A stretch of DNA of 42,070 nt, taken from assembly GCF_000341105.1 (NCBI RefSeq), contig NZ_ANBB01000079.1, positions 1 to 42,070 of the forward strand, in the 5' to 3' direction. How positions within the stretch are numbered: position 1 is the first letter of the stretch; every line of letters begins with the position of its first letter. The notes below the pieces were generated by a model. It saw only the letters and a program-made list of their open reading frames with translations, was not told where the DNA came from and made no database searches. Source of the stretch: Nocardiopsis potens DSM 45234 (GTDB taxonomy: Bacteria > Actinomycetota > Actinomycetes > Streptosporangiales > Streptosporangiaceae). Positions 16,434 to 24,432 of the stretch are shown in pieces. The translations under genes were made by a program, and so were the position numbers.

Positions 16434-16458
16434 ATCGCGGTGAACAGGAAGGGAACGC

Positions 16459-17277
16459 ATGACCGATACCGAGGGATCCGCGCAGTCGGCGCGCGGCGAC
16501 CACTACGTGCAGTCCCTGGAGCGGGGGCTGGCGGTGATCCGCGCCTTCTCCGCCGAGCGGCCGGAGATGACGCTCAGCGACGCGGCCCGCGCCACCGGGC
16601 TGACCCGGGCCGCCGCGCGCCGCTTCCTGCTCACCCTGACCGACCTCGGCTACGTCCGCTCCGACGGGCGGCTGTTCGCGCTCACCCCCCGGGTGCTGGA
16701 ACTGGGCTACGCCTACCTGTCCGCGGCCGGCCTGCCCGAGGTCGCCCAGCCGCACCTGCAGGCGCTCGCCGCCGAGGTCCGCGAGTCCTCCTCGGTCTCG
16801 GTGCTCGACGGCGACTCGGTGGTCTACGTGGCCCGCGCCGCGACCTCGCGCATCATGCGGGTGGCGATCAGCGTGGGCACCCGCTTCCCCGCCTGCTACA
16901 CCTCCATGGGCAGGGTGCTGCTGGCCTCCCGCCCGCCCGCCGAGATCGACGCCCACCTGGAGCGGGCGGAGCTGCCCGCGCTCACCCGGCACACCCTCAC
17001 CGACCCCGCCGAGCTCCGCGCCGAACTGGACCGGATCCGCGACCAGGGCTGGGCCATCATCGACCAGGAGCTGGAGGAGGGCCTGCGCTCCGTCGCGGCC
17101 CCCATCCGGGACCGCGACGGCCGGGTGATCGCCGCCGCCAACGTCTCCGCCCCCGCCGACCGCACCACGCTGCGCGGCCTCCGCACCGACCTGCTCCCCC
17201 CGCTGCTGGCCACCATCGCCCGAATCGAGGCCGACCTGGAGATCGCCACCCGGATCGGCGGCTCCCAGGGGGCCTGA
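16459..17277 (+). CDS. IclR-family transcriptional regulator (PcaR/PcaU-like)
   Basis: A 272-residue protein. YVQSLERGLAVIRAFSAERP (about 15-34) followed by LSDAARATGLTRAAARRFLL is the winged-helix DNA-binding domain of the PcaR/PcaU/PobR branch. YVRSDGRLFALTPRVLELGY follows, then an effector domain with SVSVLDGDSVVYVARAATSR and the conserved CYTSMGRVLLAS and GWAIIDQELEEGLRSVAAPI. These regulators sense protocatechuate, beta-ketoadipate or 4-hydroxybenzoate. It lies between the divergent transporter-decarboxylase operon and the pca operon, and the same GTTCG-type sites flank it on both sides. ATG 16459 has GGAAGGGAA upstream. The effector is not predictable from sequence. Confidence 0.88.
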   Translation: MTDTEGSAQSARGDHYVQSLERGLAVIRAFSAERPEMTLSDAARATGLTRAAARRFLLTLTDLGYVRSDGRLFALTPRVLELGYAYLSAAGLPEVAQPHLQALAAEVRESSSVSVLDGDSVVYVARAATSRIMRVAISVGTRFPACYTSMGRVLLASRPPAEIDAHLERAELPALTRHTLTDPAELRAELDRIRDQGWAIIDQELEEGLRSVAAPIRDRDGRVIAAANVSAPADRTTLRGLRTDLLPPLLATIARIEADLEIATRIGGSQGA

Positions 17278-17330
17278 CGCGCCGGCGGGCGCGCCCCGCA
17301 CCGCCCGCTCCCCCTCCCCTCCCCACTCCG

Positions 17331-17356
17331 CCCCGGGGCCCGCCGCGGCCCCGGGG
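17331..17356 (+). terminator. Hairpin after the IclR gene
   Basis: A perfect 10 bp stem (CCCCGGGGCC, loop CGCCGC, GGCCCCGGGG) lies 53 bp after the regulator stop and six bases before the -35 of the pca promoter. It probably insulates the pca operon from read-through. Confidence 0.6.
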
Positions 17357-17361
17357 CTCCC

Positions 17362-17390
17362 TTGACCGGATCGTCGGACGGAAGTAACGT
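17362..17390 (+). promoter_or_regulatory. Predicted pca operon promoter
   Basis: TTGACC (17362-17367), 17 bp spacer, TAACGT (17385-17390). It mirrors the minus-strand promoter of the transporter operon in sequence and spacing. Predicted transcription start is near 17397; the leader to ATG 17464 would be about 67 bases and contains both B operators. Confidence 0.65.
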
Positions 17391-17402
17391 CTGCCACATC
17401 AC

Positions 17403-17417
17403 GTTCGCAGTAAGAAC
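17403..17417. promoter_or_regulatory. Putative IclR operator B1
   Basis: GTTCG-CAGTA-AGAAC, one mismatch from the palindrome. It lies directly downstream of the predicted pca transcription start. Confidence 0.55.
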
Positions 17418-17421
17418 AATG

Positions 17422-17436
17422 GTTCGCTATCCGAAC
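17422..17436. promoter_or_regulatory. Putative IclR operator B2
   Basis: GTTCG-CTATC-CGAAC, a perfect inverted repeat, 19 bp start to start from B1. This is the same spacing as the A1/A2 pair. Confidence 0.65.
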
Positions 17437-17463
17437 ACATCGGCCGGACACAGAGGAGGGCGC

Positions 17464-18303
17464 ATGCTCGTGCCGCTCGACGAGGGCGTCCGCGAACTCG
17501 TCCGCGACGGGGACACGGTCGCGCTGGAGGGGTTCACCCACCTGATCCCCGTGGAGGCGGGGCACGAGATCATCCGGCAGGGGATCCGCGACCTCACCCT
17601 GGTGCGGATGACCCCCGACGTCGTCTACGACCGGATGATCGGCGCGGGGTGCGCGCGCAAACTGGTCTTCTCCTGGGGCGGGAACCCCGGGGTGGGGTCG
17701 CTGCACCGGTTCCGCGACGCGGTCGCCGGCGGCTGGCCGGCCCCGCTGGAGATCGAGGAGCACAGCCATGCCGGGATGGCCAACCGCTACGTCGCCGGCG
17801 CCTCCGGGCTGCCGTTCGCGGTGCTGCGCGGCTACACCGGCACCGACCTGGTCGGGCGCACCCCCAACGTCAAGGCGATCAGCTGCCCCTTCACCGGCGA
17901 GGAGCTGACCGCGGTCCCCGCGCTCAACCCGGACGTGGCGATCGTGCACGCCCAGCGCGCCGACCGGGCCGGGAACGTGCAGATGTGGGGCATCACCGGG
18001 GTGCAGAAGGAGGCCGTCCTGGCCTCCTCGCGCGCCCTGGTCACCGTCGAGGAGGTGGTCGACGAGCTGGAGCCGGTCCCCGGCCAGGTGCTGCTCCCCT
18101 CCCGGGTGGTCACCGCCGTCTCGGTGGTCCCCGGCGGCGCCCGCCCCTCCTACACGCACGGCTACTACGTCCGCGACAACGACGCCTACCAGGCCTGGGA
18201 CGCGATCAGCCGGGACCGCGAGCGGTTCGCCGAATGGCTGCGCACCGAGATCCACGGCCTCCCCCCGGCCCGCGAGGGCTCCGCTGCGAAGGAGAGCGCA
18301 TGA
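17464..18303 (+). CDS. pcaI: 3-oxoadipate CoA-transferase subunit A
   Basis: A 279-residue protein of the class I CoA-transferase alpha family, in the glutaconate-transferase-like form common in actinomycetes. FSWGGNPGVGSLHRFRDAV near 67-85 is the conserved Gly-rich loop; EEHSHAGMANRYVAGASGLP and NVQMWGITGVQKEAVLAS are further family landmarks. With PcaJ it moves CoA from succinyl-CoA to beta-ketoadipate. ATG 17464 follows AGAGGAGGGC, a strong ribosome binding site. It is the first gene of the pca operon and its stop overlaps the pcaJ start by four bases. Confidence 0.9.
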   Translation: MLVPLDEGVRELVRDGDTVALEGFTHLIPVEAGHEIIRQGIRDLTLVRMTPDVVYDRMIGAGCARKLVFSWGGNPGVGSLHRFRDAVAGGWPAPLEIEEHSHAGMANRYVAGASGLPFAVLRGYTGTDLVGRTPNVKAISCPFTGEELTAVPALNPDVAIVHAQRADRAGNVQMWGITGVQKEAVLASSRALVTVEEVVDELEPVPGQVLLPSRVVTAVSVVPGGARPSYTHGYYVRDNDAYQAWDAISRDRERFAEWLRTEIHGLPPAREGSAAKESA

Positions 18304-19103
18304 CGTCCGCGGCCGCGGAGGCGCCCGCCTGCACCTCCGACGAGATGATGACCGTCACCGCGTCCCGCGCGCTGCGCGACGGCTCCGCCTGCTTCGTCGG
18401 GATCGGCCTGCCCAGCACCGCGGCGAACCTGGCGCGCCGCACGCACGCGCCCGGCCTGTGGATGATCTACGAGTCGGGCACCCTGGGCGCCACCCCCTCG
18501 GTGCTGCCGCTCTCCATCGGCGACGGCGAGCTCGCCGAGACCGCCGACACCGTGGTCTCGGTCCCCGAGGTGTTCAACTACTGGCTGCAGCCCGGCCGGA
18601 TCGACACCGGCTTCCTCGGCGCCGCGCAGATCGACCGGTACGGCAACATCAACACCACCGTCATCGGCGACTACGGCGCACCGAAGGTCCGGCTGCCCGG
18701 GGCCGGCGGCGCCCCGGAGATCGCCGCGAACTGCCGCGAGGTGGTGGTGATCGTCCGGCAGAGCCGGCGGGCCTTCGTCGAGTCGGTCGACTTCACCACC
18801 TCGGTCGGGCACGGCTCCGGCCCCGGCGACCGGGAGCGGCTCGGGCTGCGCGGCGCCGGCCCCACCCGGGTCATCACCGACCTGGGCGTGCTGGAGCCCG
18901 ACCCCCGCACCCGCGAGCTGACCCTGACCAGCGTGCACCCCGGCACCACCGTGCAGCAGGTCCGCGAGGCCACCGGCTGGGACCTGGCCGTCTCCGCCGA
19001 CCTGCGCACCACGCCCGCCCCCGACCCGCACGAGCTGGCCGTGCTGCGCTCGCTCACCGGCCGCACGCCCCCCACCCACGACGGAAGGCAGGGAACCCGA
19101 TGA
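18300..19103 (+). CDS. pcaJ: 3-oxoadipate CoA-transferase subunit B
   Basis: A 267-residue beta subunit. FVGIGLPSTAANLARRTHAP (32-51) and MIYESGTLGA carry the catalytic Glu58, which forms the enzyme-CoA thioester. NYWLQPGRIDTGFLGAAQID and RYGNINTTVIGDY are typical of the subunit. It forms a heteromer with PcaI; ATGA overlap at both ends of the gene (with pcaI and with pcaF) supports coupled translation. The family also includes glutaconate and other CoA transferases, but the pca setting makes beta-ketoadipate the evident substrate. Confidence 0.9.
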   Translation: MTSAAAEAPACTSDEMMTVTASRALRDGSACFVGIGLPSTAANLARRTHAPGLWMIYESGTLGATPSVLPLSIGDGELAETADTVVSVPEVFNYWLQPGRIDTGFLGAAQIDRYGNINTTVIGDYGAPKVRLPGAGGAPEIAANCREVVVIVRQSRRAFVESVDFTTSVGHGSGPGDRERLGLRGAGPTRVITDLGVLEPDPRTRELTLTSVHPGTTVQQVREATGWDLAVSADLRTTPAPDPHELAVLRSLTGRTPPTHDGRQGTR

Positions 19104-20278
19104 CCGGCGACGCGTACGTCATCGACGCGGTCCGCACCCCCTTCGGCAAGTACGGCGGCGCGCTGTCCGGGACCCGCCCCGACGACCTCGCGGCGCACGT
19201 GGTCCGGGCCCTGGTGGACCGCTCCCCCGGCCTCGACCCGGCCGCGATCGACGACGTCTACTTCGGCGACGCCAACGGCGCCGGGGAGGACAACCGCAAC
19301 GTCGCCCGGATGGCGGCGCTGCTCGCCGGGCTCCCGGTGACGGTGCCCGGCGCGACGCTCAACCGGCTCTGCGGCTCCGGGCTGGAGGCCGCCATCGCGG
19401 CCAACCGGGCGGTGGCCGTCGGCGACGCCTCGCTGGTGCTGGCCGGCGGCGTGGAGTCGATGAGCCGCGCCCCGTGGGTGCTGCCCAAGCCCGCCAAGGG
19501 CTTCCCCGCCGGCCACGAGACGCTGCACTCCACCACCCTGGGCTGGCGGATGGTCAACCCGCGGATGGACCCCGCCTGGACCGTGTCACTGGGCGAGAGC
19601 ACCGAGCAGGTCGCCGAGGAGTTCGGCATCGGCCGGGCCGAGCAGGACGCGTTCGCGCTGCGCAGCCACGCCAACGCCGCCGCGGCCTGGGAGAAGGGCG
19701 TCTTCGCCGACGAGGTGGTCCAGGTCCCCGGCGCCGAACTGGAGCGGGACGAGAGCATCCGGGAGACCTCCGCGGAAAAGCTCGCCGCCCTCAAGCCGGC
19801 GTTCCGCCCCGAGGGCACCATCACCGCCGGCAACGCCTCGCCGCTCAACGACGGCGCCGCCGCCCTGCTGATCGGCGACGGCGACGCGGCCCGGGCGGCC
19901 GGGCGCGAGCCGCTGGCCCGGATCGTCTCCCGCGGTGTCGCCGCGGTGGAGCCGCACCGGTTCGGCGTCGGCCCGGTGCAGGCCGCCGAGATCGCGCTGC
20001 GCCGGGCCGGCATCGGCTGGGGCGACCTGGCCGCGGTCGAGCTGAACGAGGCCTTCGCCGCCCAGTCCCTGGCCTGCCTGCGCAGCTGGGAGGGGCTGGA
20101 CCCGGAGATCGTCAACCCCGACGGCGGGGCCATCGCCATCGGCCACCCGCTCGGCGCCTCCGGGGCCCGGGTGCTCGGCACCCTCGCCCACGGGCTGCGC
20201 CGGCGCGGCGGCGGCTGGGGACTGGCCGCGATCTGCATCGGCGTGGGCCAGGGCCTGGCCGTCGTACTGCACGCTTGA
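19100..20278 (+). CDS. pcaF: Beta-ketoadipyl-CoA thiolase
   Basis: A 392-residue thiolase. Nucleophile Cys91 is in LNRLCGSGLEA, the His is in GHPLGASGAR and the second catalytic Cys is in CIGVGQGLAV near the C-terminus. It splits beta-ketoadipyl-CoA with CoA into succinyl-CoA and acetyl-CoA, the last step of the pathway. Length matches the family. The ATG overlaps the end of pcaJ by four bases. Having pcaI-J-F before pcaH-G-B places the last steps first in the transcript. Confidence 0.9.
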   Translation: MTGDAYVIDAVRTPFGKYGGALSGTRPDDLAAHVVRALVDRSPGLDPAAIDDVYFGDANGAGEDNRNVARMAALLAGLPVTVPGATLNRLCGSGLEAAIAANRAVAVGDASLVLAGGVESMSRAPWVLPKPAKGFPAGHETLHSTTLGWRMVNPRMDPAWTVSLGESTEQVAEEFGIGRAEQDAFALRSHANAAAAWEKGVFADEVVQVPGAELERDESIRETSAEKLAALKPAFRPEGTITAGNASPLNDGAAALLIGDGDAARAAGREPLARIVSRGVAAVEPHRFGVGPVQAAEIALRRAGIGWGDLAAVELNEAFAAQSLACLRSWEGLDPEIVNPDGGAIAIGHPLGASGARVLGTLAHGLRRRGGGWGLAAICIGVGQGLAVVLHA

Positions 20279-20301
20279 GACAGCCCGAGCAAGGACCGAC
20301 C

Positions 20302-21066
20302 ATGAGCGAACCCCTCACCCCGGAGGCGCCCGCGGCGCCCCCGCCCGTCCTCGGCTACCTGCGCGACCGCGAGGTGCACCCGCCGCTGGACTACCCCGGC
20401 TACCGGAGCACCGCGCTGCGCCACCCGCGGCGCCGGCTGAAGGTCCTCCCGCACCTGCTCACCGAGGTCACCGGGCCACTGCTGGGCGAGGACCGGATCG
20501 GCGAGCTGGACAACGACCTCACCCGCCAGCACGACGGCGAGCCGCAGGGCCAGCGGATCATCGTGCACGGGCAGGTCCGGGACGGCGACGGCGCACCGGT
20601 CCCGCACACCCTGATCGAGATCTGGCAGGCCAACGCCGGGGGCCGGTACCGGCACACCGGCGACAACTGGCCCAGCCCGCTGGACCCCAACTTCACCGGG
20701 GTGGGCCGGACCCTCACCGACGACCAGGGGCGGTACCGGTTCACCACGATCCGACCCGGCGCCTACCCGTGGCGGAACCACGACAACGCCTGGCGGCCCG
20801 CGCACATCCACTTCTCGCTGTTCGGGCGGGCCTTCACCCAGCGGCTGGTCACCCAGATGTACTTCCCGGGCGACCCGCTGTTCTTCCAGGACCCGATGTG
20901 GAACTCCATCCCCGACCCGGACGCCCGGGAGCGGCTGGTCGCCCGGTTCGACTACGGGTCGACCGAGGAGGAGTGGGCACTGGCCTACGAGTGGGACATC
21001 GTGCTGCGCGGCCGCGAGTCCACGGTCTTCGAGGACGAGATCGCGCTGGAGGATGACGACGAATGA
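20302..21066 (+). CDS. pcaH: Protocatechuate 3,4-dioxygenase beta subunit
   Basis: A 254-residue subunit that carries the non-haem Fe(III). Its four ligands are recognisable: Tyr116 (GGRYRHTGDN), Tyr155 (GAYPWRNHDN), His168 and His170 (RPAHIHFSLFG). With PcaG it opens the protocatechuate ring between the hydroxyls to 3-carboxy-cis,cis-muconate. AAGGA lies upstream of ATG 20302. The C-terminus is very acidic (EDEIALEDDDE) and overlaps the pcaG start by four bases. Confidence 0.95.
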   Translation: MSEPLTPEAPAAPPPVLGYLRDREVHPPLDYPGYRSTALRHPRRRLKVLPHLLTEVTGPLLGEDRIGELDNDLTRQHDGEPQGQRIIVHGQVRDGDGAPVPHTLIEIWQANAGGRYRHTGDNWPSPLDPNFTGVGRTLTDDQGRYRFTTIRPGAYPWRNHDNAWRPAHIHFSLFGRAFTQRLVTQMYFPGDPLFFQDPMWNSIPDPDARERLVARFDYGSTEEEWALAYEWDIVLRGRESTVFEDEIALEDDDE

Positions 21067-21623
21067 CGGCGCCGACCACCCCCTCCCAGACCGTGGGGCC
21101 CTACCTGCACATCGGGCTGCCCTGGCCGGACGGCCCGTTCGCCGCGGCCGAGGGCTCCCCCGGCGGCGTGTGGATCCGCGGGGTGCTCACCGACGGCGCG
21201 GGCGCGCCGATCGGCGACGGCCTGGTGGAGACCTGGCAGGCCGACCCGGACGGCCGGTTCGACCACCCCGACGACCCGCGCGGCGCGGTGGCCCGGCCGG
21301 GCTTCCGCGGGTTCGGCCGCTGCCCGACCGACGCCGAGGGCCGCTTCGCCGTGTACACCCTCAAGCCCGGGCCGGTCCCCTCCCACCTGGGCCTGCAGGC
21401 CCCGCACATCGACGTGTCGGTGTTCGCCCGGGGGATGCTGAACCGCACGGTGACCCGGATCTACTTCCCCGACGAGCCGGAGGCCAACGCCGCCGACCCG
21501 GTGCTCGGCTCGATCGCCTCGGAGGCCGCGCGCGCCACCCTGGTCGCCGAGCCCGCCGAGGACGGCTACCGGTTCGACATCCGGCTGCAGGGCGAGGGCG
21601 AGACGGTGTTCTTCAACATCTGA
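21063..21623 (+). CDS. pcaG: Protocatechuate 3,4-dioxygenase alpha subunit
   Basis: A 186-residue subunit that shares the fold of PcaH but lacks the iron ligands, as is normal. SQTVGPYLHIGLPWPDG at the start, WQADPDGRFDHP, APHIDVSVFARGMLNR (containing the substrate-contacting Arg) and the TVFFNI ending are typical. ATGA overlap with pcaH gives the expected equimolar production. Confidence 0.95.
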   Translation: MTAPTTPSQTVGPYLHIGLPWPDGPFAAAEGSPGGVWIRGVLTDGAGAPIGDGLVETWQADPDGRFDHPDDPRGAVARPGFRGFGRCPTDAEGRFAVYTLKPGPVPSHLGLQAPHIDVSVFARGMLNRTVTRIYFPDEPEANAADPVLGSIASEAARATLVAEPAEDGYRFDIRLQGEGETVFFNI

Positions 21624-21630
21624 CCGCCTT

Positions 21631-21699
21631 CCCCGGTGGTCTCGGCGCCGCCGCCCCGTCAGCGCGGCTCGGCAGGGCCGCGGCGCCGAGACCACCGCC
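21631..21699. repeat. Full copy of dispersed palindromic element (copy d), between pcaG and pcaB
   Basis: Perfect 17 bp arms GGTGGTCTCGGCGCCGC (21635-21651) and its complement (21680-21696), with a 28-base loop. Flanks, arm length and loop composition parallel the element at 24289-24350. In RNA it would form a strong hairpin inside the pca transcript; no T-tract follows. It is 12 bases after the pcaG stop and could also act as a partial terminator. Confidence 0.75.
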
Positions 21700-21744
21700 G
21701 GGGGCGGGCGGGAACCAGCAGCAGCGAGGAGGAGCGAGAGCGGC

Positions 21745-23085
21745 ATGAGCGGCCTGTTCTCAGGGATGTTCGGCCGCGGCCCGGCGGCCGCCGAGACCGG
21801 CGGCGAGGCGTGGCTGCGCGCCATGCTCGACGCCGAGGCCGCACTGGCCCGGGCGCTGGCGCGCACCGGGCTGGCCGCGCCGGAGCACGCCGAGGCGATC
21901 ACCGCCGCCTGCCGGGACCGCCGGTTCGACGCCGAGGAGCTGGGCCGCGCCGCGGCCGCCTCGGCCAACCCGGTGGTTCCGCTGGTCAAAGCGGTGACCG
22001 CGGCGGTCGGCGGGGACGCGGCCCGGCACGTGCACCAGGGCGCCACCAGCCAGGACATCATGGACACCGCGGCGATGCTGGTGGCCCGCCGGGCCGGCGC
22101 GGCGGCCGCCGCCGAGGCCCGCGCGGCCGCCGACGGGCTGGCCGAACTGGCCGAGCGGCACCGCGGCTCGGTGATGGCCGGGCGGACCCTGCTGCAACAG
22201 GCGCTGCCCACCACCTTCGGCCTGGTCGCCGCGGGCTGGATGGCCGCCCTGGACGACGCCGCGGCGGCGGTGCTCGCCGAGACCGGCGAGCGGGCCAGGG
22301 CCCAGTTCGGCGGGGCCGCGGGCACCCTGGCCTCGCTCGGCGACCGCGGCCCCGCGGTCGCCGCCGCCTTCGCCGACGAGCTCGGCCTGGCCCGGCCGCT
22401 GCCGCCGTGGCACACCGACCGCGGGCCGGTGGTCTCCGCCGCGGGCGCGCTGGCCCGGCTGAGCGGCGCGGCGGGCAAGGCCGCGGGCGACATCGCGCTG
22501 CTCGCCCAGACCGAGGTGGCCGAGGTGGCGGAGGCCGGCGGCGCGGGTGTGGGCGGGTCGTCCACCATGCCGCACAAGCGCAACCCGGTGGCGGCCGTCT
22601 CCGCCGTCGCCTGCGCCGAGCAGGCCCCGGGGCTGGCCGCGACGCTGCTCGCCGCGCAGATCCACCAGCCGCACCAGCGCGCGGCGGGCGCCTGGCAGGC
22701 CGAGTGGGAGCCGCTGGACCGGCTGCTGCGCAGCACCGGTTCGGCGGTGTCCTGGCTCGCCGAGTCGGTGCGCCGGCTCCGCCCGGACCCGGAGCGGATG
22801 CGCCGCAACCTGGAGCTGACCGGCGGATTCCCGCTGGCCGAGCGGGTCGCCACCGACCTGGCGCCGCAGCTGGGCCGGCTGCCCGCGCACGAGCTGGTGC
22901 AGCGGGCGTGCGCCGAGGCCGCCGCCGGCGACGGCGACCTGGCCGCGGCGCTCACCGCGCACCTGGACGGCCTGCGCACGGGAGAGGAGATCGCCGCCCT
23001 CCTCGACCCGGCCGACTACCTGGGGGCGGCCTCCGCCCTCATCGACGCCGCCCTGGACCGGCACCGGACGATCGGCCCCCGGTGA
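21745..23085 (+). CDS. pcaB: 3-carboxy-cis,cis-muconate cycloisomerase
   Basis: A 446-residue member of the fumarase/aspartase superfamily. VHQGATSQDIMDTAAML (about 93-109) and the superfamily signature GSSTMPHKRNPV (about 271-282) are intact. It lactonises 3-carboxymuconate to gamma-carboxymuconolactone. AGGAGGAGCGAGAG lies upstream of ATG 21745. The 121 bp gap to pcaG contains a palindromic repeat, so coupling to pcaHG is looser than among the upstream genes. Confidence 0.93.
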   Translation: MSGLFSGMFGRGPAAAETGGEAWLRAMLDAEAALARALARTGLAAPEHAEAITAACRDRRFDAEELGRAAAASANPVVPLVKAVTAAVGGDAARHVHQGATSQDIMDTAAMLVARRAGAAAAAEARAAADGLAELAERHRGSVMAGRTLLQQALPTTFGLVAAGWMAALDDAAAAVLAETGERARAQFGGAAGTLASLGDRGPAVAAAFADELGLARPLPPWHTDRGPVVSAAGALARLSGAAGKAAGDIALLAQTEVAEVAEAGGAGVGGSSTMPHKRNPVAAVSAVACAEQAPGLAATLLAAQIHQPHQRAAGAWQAEWEPLDRLLRSTGSAVSWLAESVRRLRPDPERMRRNLELTGGFPLAERVATDLAPQLGRLPAHELVQRACAEAAAGDGDLAAALTAHLDGLRTGEEIAALLDPADYLGAASALIDAALDRHRTIGPR

Positions 23086-23472
23086 ACCCCGGTCCCCGCG
23101 CCCGCGCGTCCCCGCCCCGTCGCGGAGGCGCGTCCCCGCGCGCCCGCACCCCGGGCGGCGGGTCGGCCTCCCCTCTCCCCGCCCCGGACCGGGTCGGCGC
23201 ACCCGCTCTTCGCGGCAGAGGGCGGAGCGCACCCGTATCCCGCCGCGACCGGGGACGGAGCACCCCCGCCTCCGCCGCAGAACCGGGCCCGCGCGTCCGG
23301 CGCCGGGCGGCGGACAGGCCCTCCCCTCCCTCGCCCCGGGCCGGGTCGGCGCACCCGCACCCCGGCGCGACCGGAGACGGAGCGCCCCGCCCCGGAGCGG
23401 GGCCGGGCCGGTTCCGAAGCGCCTCTGGCATCCTGCGGAGCACGCCTCCCCCGAGCATCCGGAAGGAATCCG
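23086..23472. repeat. pcaB-pcaD gap with an imperfect 152 bp direct duplication
   Basis: No gene is seen. Two related blocks share the series CGGGCGGCGG, CCTCCCCTC, GGGTCGGCGCACCCGC, GCGACCGG and GACGGAGC in the same order. The GTCGGCGC landmarks at 23193 and 23345 are 152 bp apart. The sequence is distinct from the 149 bp array at the window ends. A purine tract just before ATG 23473 provides the pcaD ribosome binding site. Confidence 0.6.
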
Positions 23473-24258
23473 ATGACCACCGAGATCGACCCGGTCGACG
23501 TGCACGCGGTCGTGGACGGACCGGCGGGCGCGCCCACCGTCGTGCTGGCCGGGTCGCTGGGCAGCACCCTGGAGATGTGGGAGCCGCAGGTCGGCCCGCT
23601 GCTGGCCGCCGGGCTGCGGGTGGTCCGCTACGACCACCGCGGGCACGGCGGCTCCCCGGTGCCGCCCGGCCCCTACCGGATCGCCGACCTGGGCGCCGAC
23701 CTGATCCGGCTGCTCGACCGGATCGGCGCCGAGCGGGCCTCGGTCGCCGGGCTGTCGCTGGGCGGGATGGTCGGCATGTGGGCGGCCGCGGTGCACCCGG
23801 AGCGGATCGACCGGCTGGCGCTGCTGTGCACCTCGGCGCTGCTCGGGCCGCCCGAGGGGTGGACGTCGCGGGCCGAGGCGGTGCGCGCCCGGGGCGCCGG
23901 GGCGGTCGCAGAGGCGGTGGTGGACCGCTGGTTCACCCCCGCCTACGCGGAGCGGAACCCGGAGACCGCGGCGCGGATGCGCGCCATGGTCGCCGCCGCC
24001 CCCGCCGAGGGGTACGCCGGCTGCTGCGAGGCGATCGCCGCCATGGACCTCCGCCCGGAGCTGCCCGGGATCGGCGCGCCGACCCTGGTCCTGTCCGGCG
24101 GGGAGGACCCGGCCACCCCGGCGGAGCACGCGCGCACCATCGCCGGCCTGGTCCCCGGCGCCCGGCTGCAGGTGCTGGACGGCGGGGCGCACCTGGCCTC
24201 CTGGGAGTGCGCCGACCAGGTGAACCCGCTGCTGACCGAGCACCTGACCCGGCGCTGA
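23473..24258 (+). CDS. pcaD: 3-oxoadipate enol-lactonase
   Basis: A 261-residue alpha/beta-hydrolase. The triad is visible as Ser95 (GLSLGGM), Asp212 (SGGEDPATP) and His240 (DGGAHLASWE). The oxyanion-side motif is LAGSLGSTLEMW (25-36), followed by YDHRGHGGS. It hydrolyses beta-ketoadipate enol-lactone to beta-ketoadipate. Many actinomycetes have pcaD fused to pcaC as pcaL; here the genes are separate, with a stop and a 174 bp repeat-bearing gap. Ribosome binding site GGAAGGAA directly precedes the ATG. Confidence 0.92.
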   Translation: MTTEIDPVDVHAVVDGPAGAPTVVLAGSLGSTLEMWEPQVGPLLAAGLRVVRYDHRGHGGSPVPPGPYRIADLGADLIRLLDRIGAERASVAGLSLGGMVGMWAAAVHPERIDRLALLCTSALLGPPEGWTSRAEAVRARGAGAVAEAVVDRWFTPAYAERNPETAARMRAMVAAAPAEGYAGCCEAIAAMDLRPELPGIGAPTLVLSGGEDPATPAEHARTIAGLVPGARLQVLDGGAHLASWECADQVNPLLTEHLTRR

Positions 24259-24288
24259 ACAGGGCGTCCCCGCCGCCTCCCCTCCCCC

Positions 24289-24350
24289 GATGGTCTTGAC
24301 GTCGCGGCCCTGTCGACGCGCGTTCATAGGGCGGCAACGCCAAGATCATC
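24289..24350. repeat. Full copy of dispersed palindromic element (copy e), between pcaD and pcaC
   Basis: The left arm GATGGTCTTGACGTCGC (24289-24305) pairs with the right arm GGCAACGCCAAGATCATC (about 24333-24350) with a few mismatches across a short loop. The arms match those at the window ends (1-51, 981-1010, 41771-41789). It lies in the gap that separates pcaD and pcaC. Confidence 0.8.
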
Positions 24351-24432
24351 GCCCCGGGCCGGGCGGCCGGAACCCTGATCCCGGCTTCCCCGCCCGCCCC
24401 TCTCCGACCACCCGACCGCTGATGGAGGACCG

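Larger units (their letters stand above)
16091..16458. promoter_or_regulatory. Divergent control region between transporter operon and IclR gene
   Basis: A 368 bp gene-free stretch, clearly more AT-rich than the rest of the window from about 16178 to 16395. It holds the minus-strand promoter, three putative IclR sites (listed separately) and the start region of the regulator. Between 16245 and 16400 I see AT-rich DNA without an obvious further motif. No small gene is supported. Confidence 0.7.

Noticed and set aside
24259-24432. Possible broken linker of a former PcaL fusion
   Set aside because: No coding remnant is visible in any frame between pcaD and pcaC, both proteins have normal full lengths, and the gap is explained by a repeat element.
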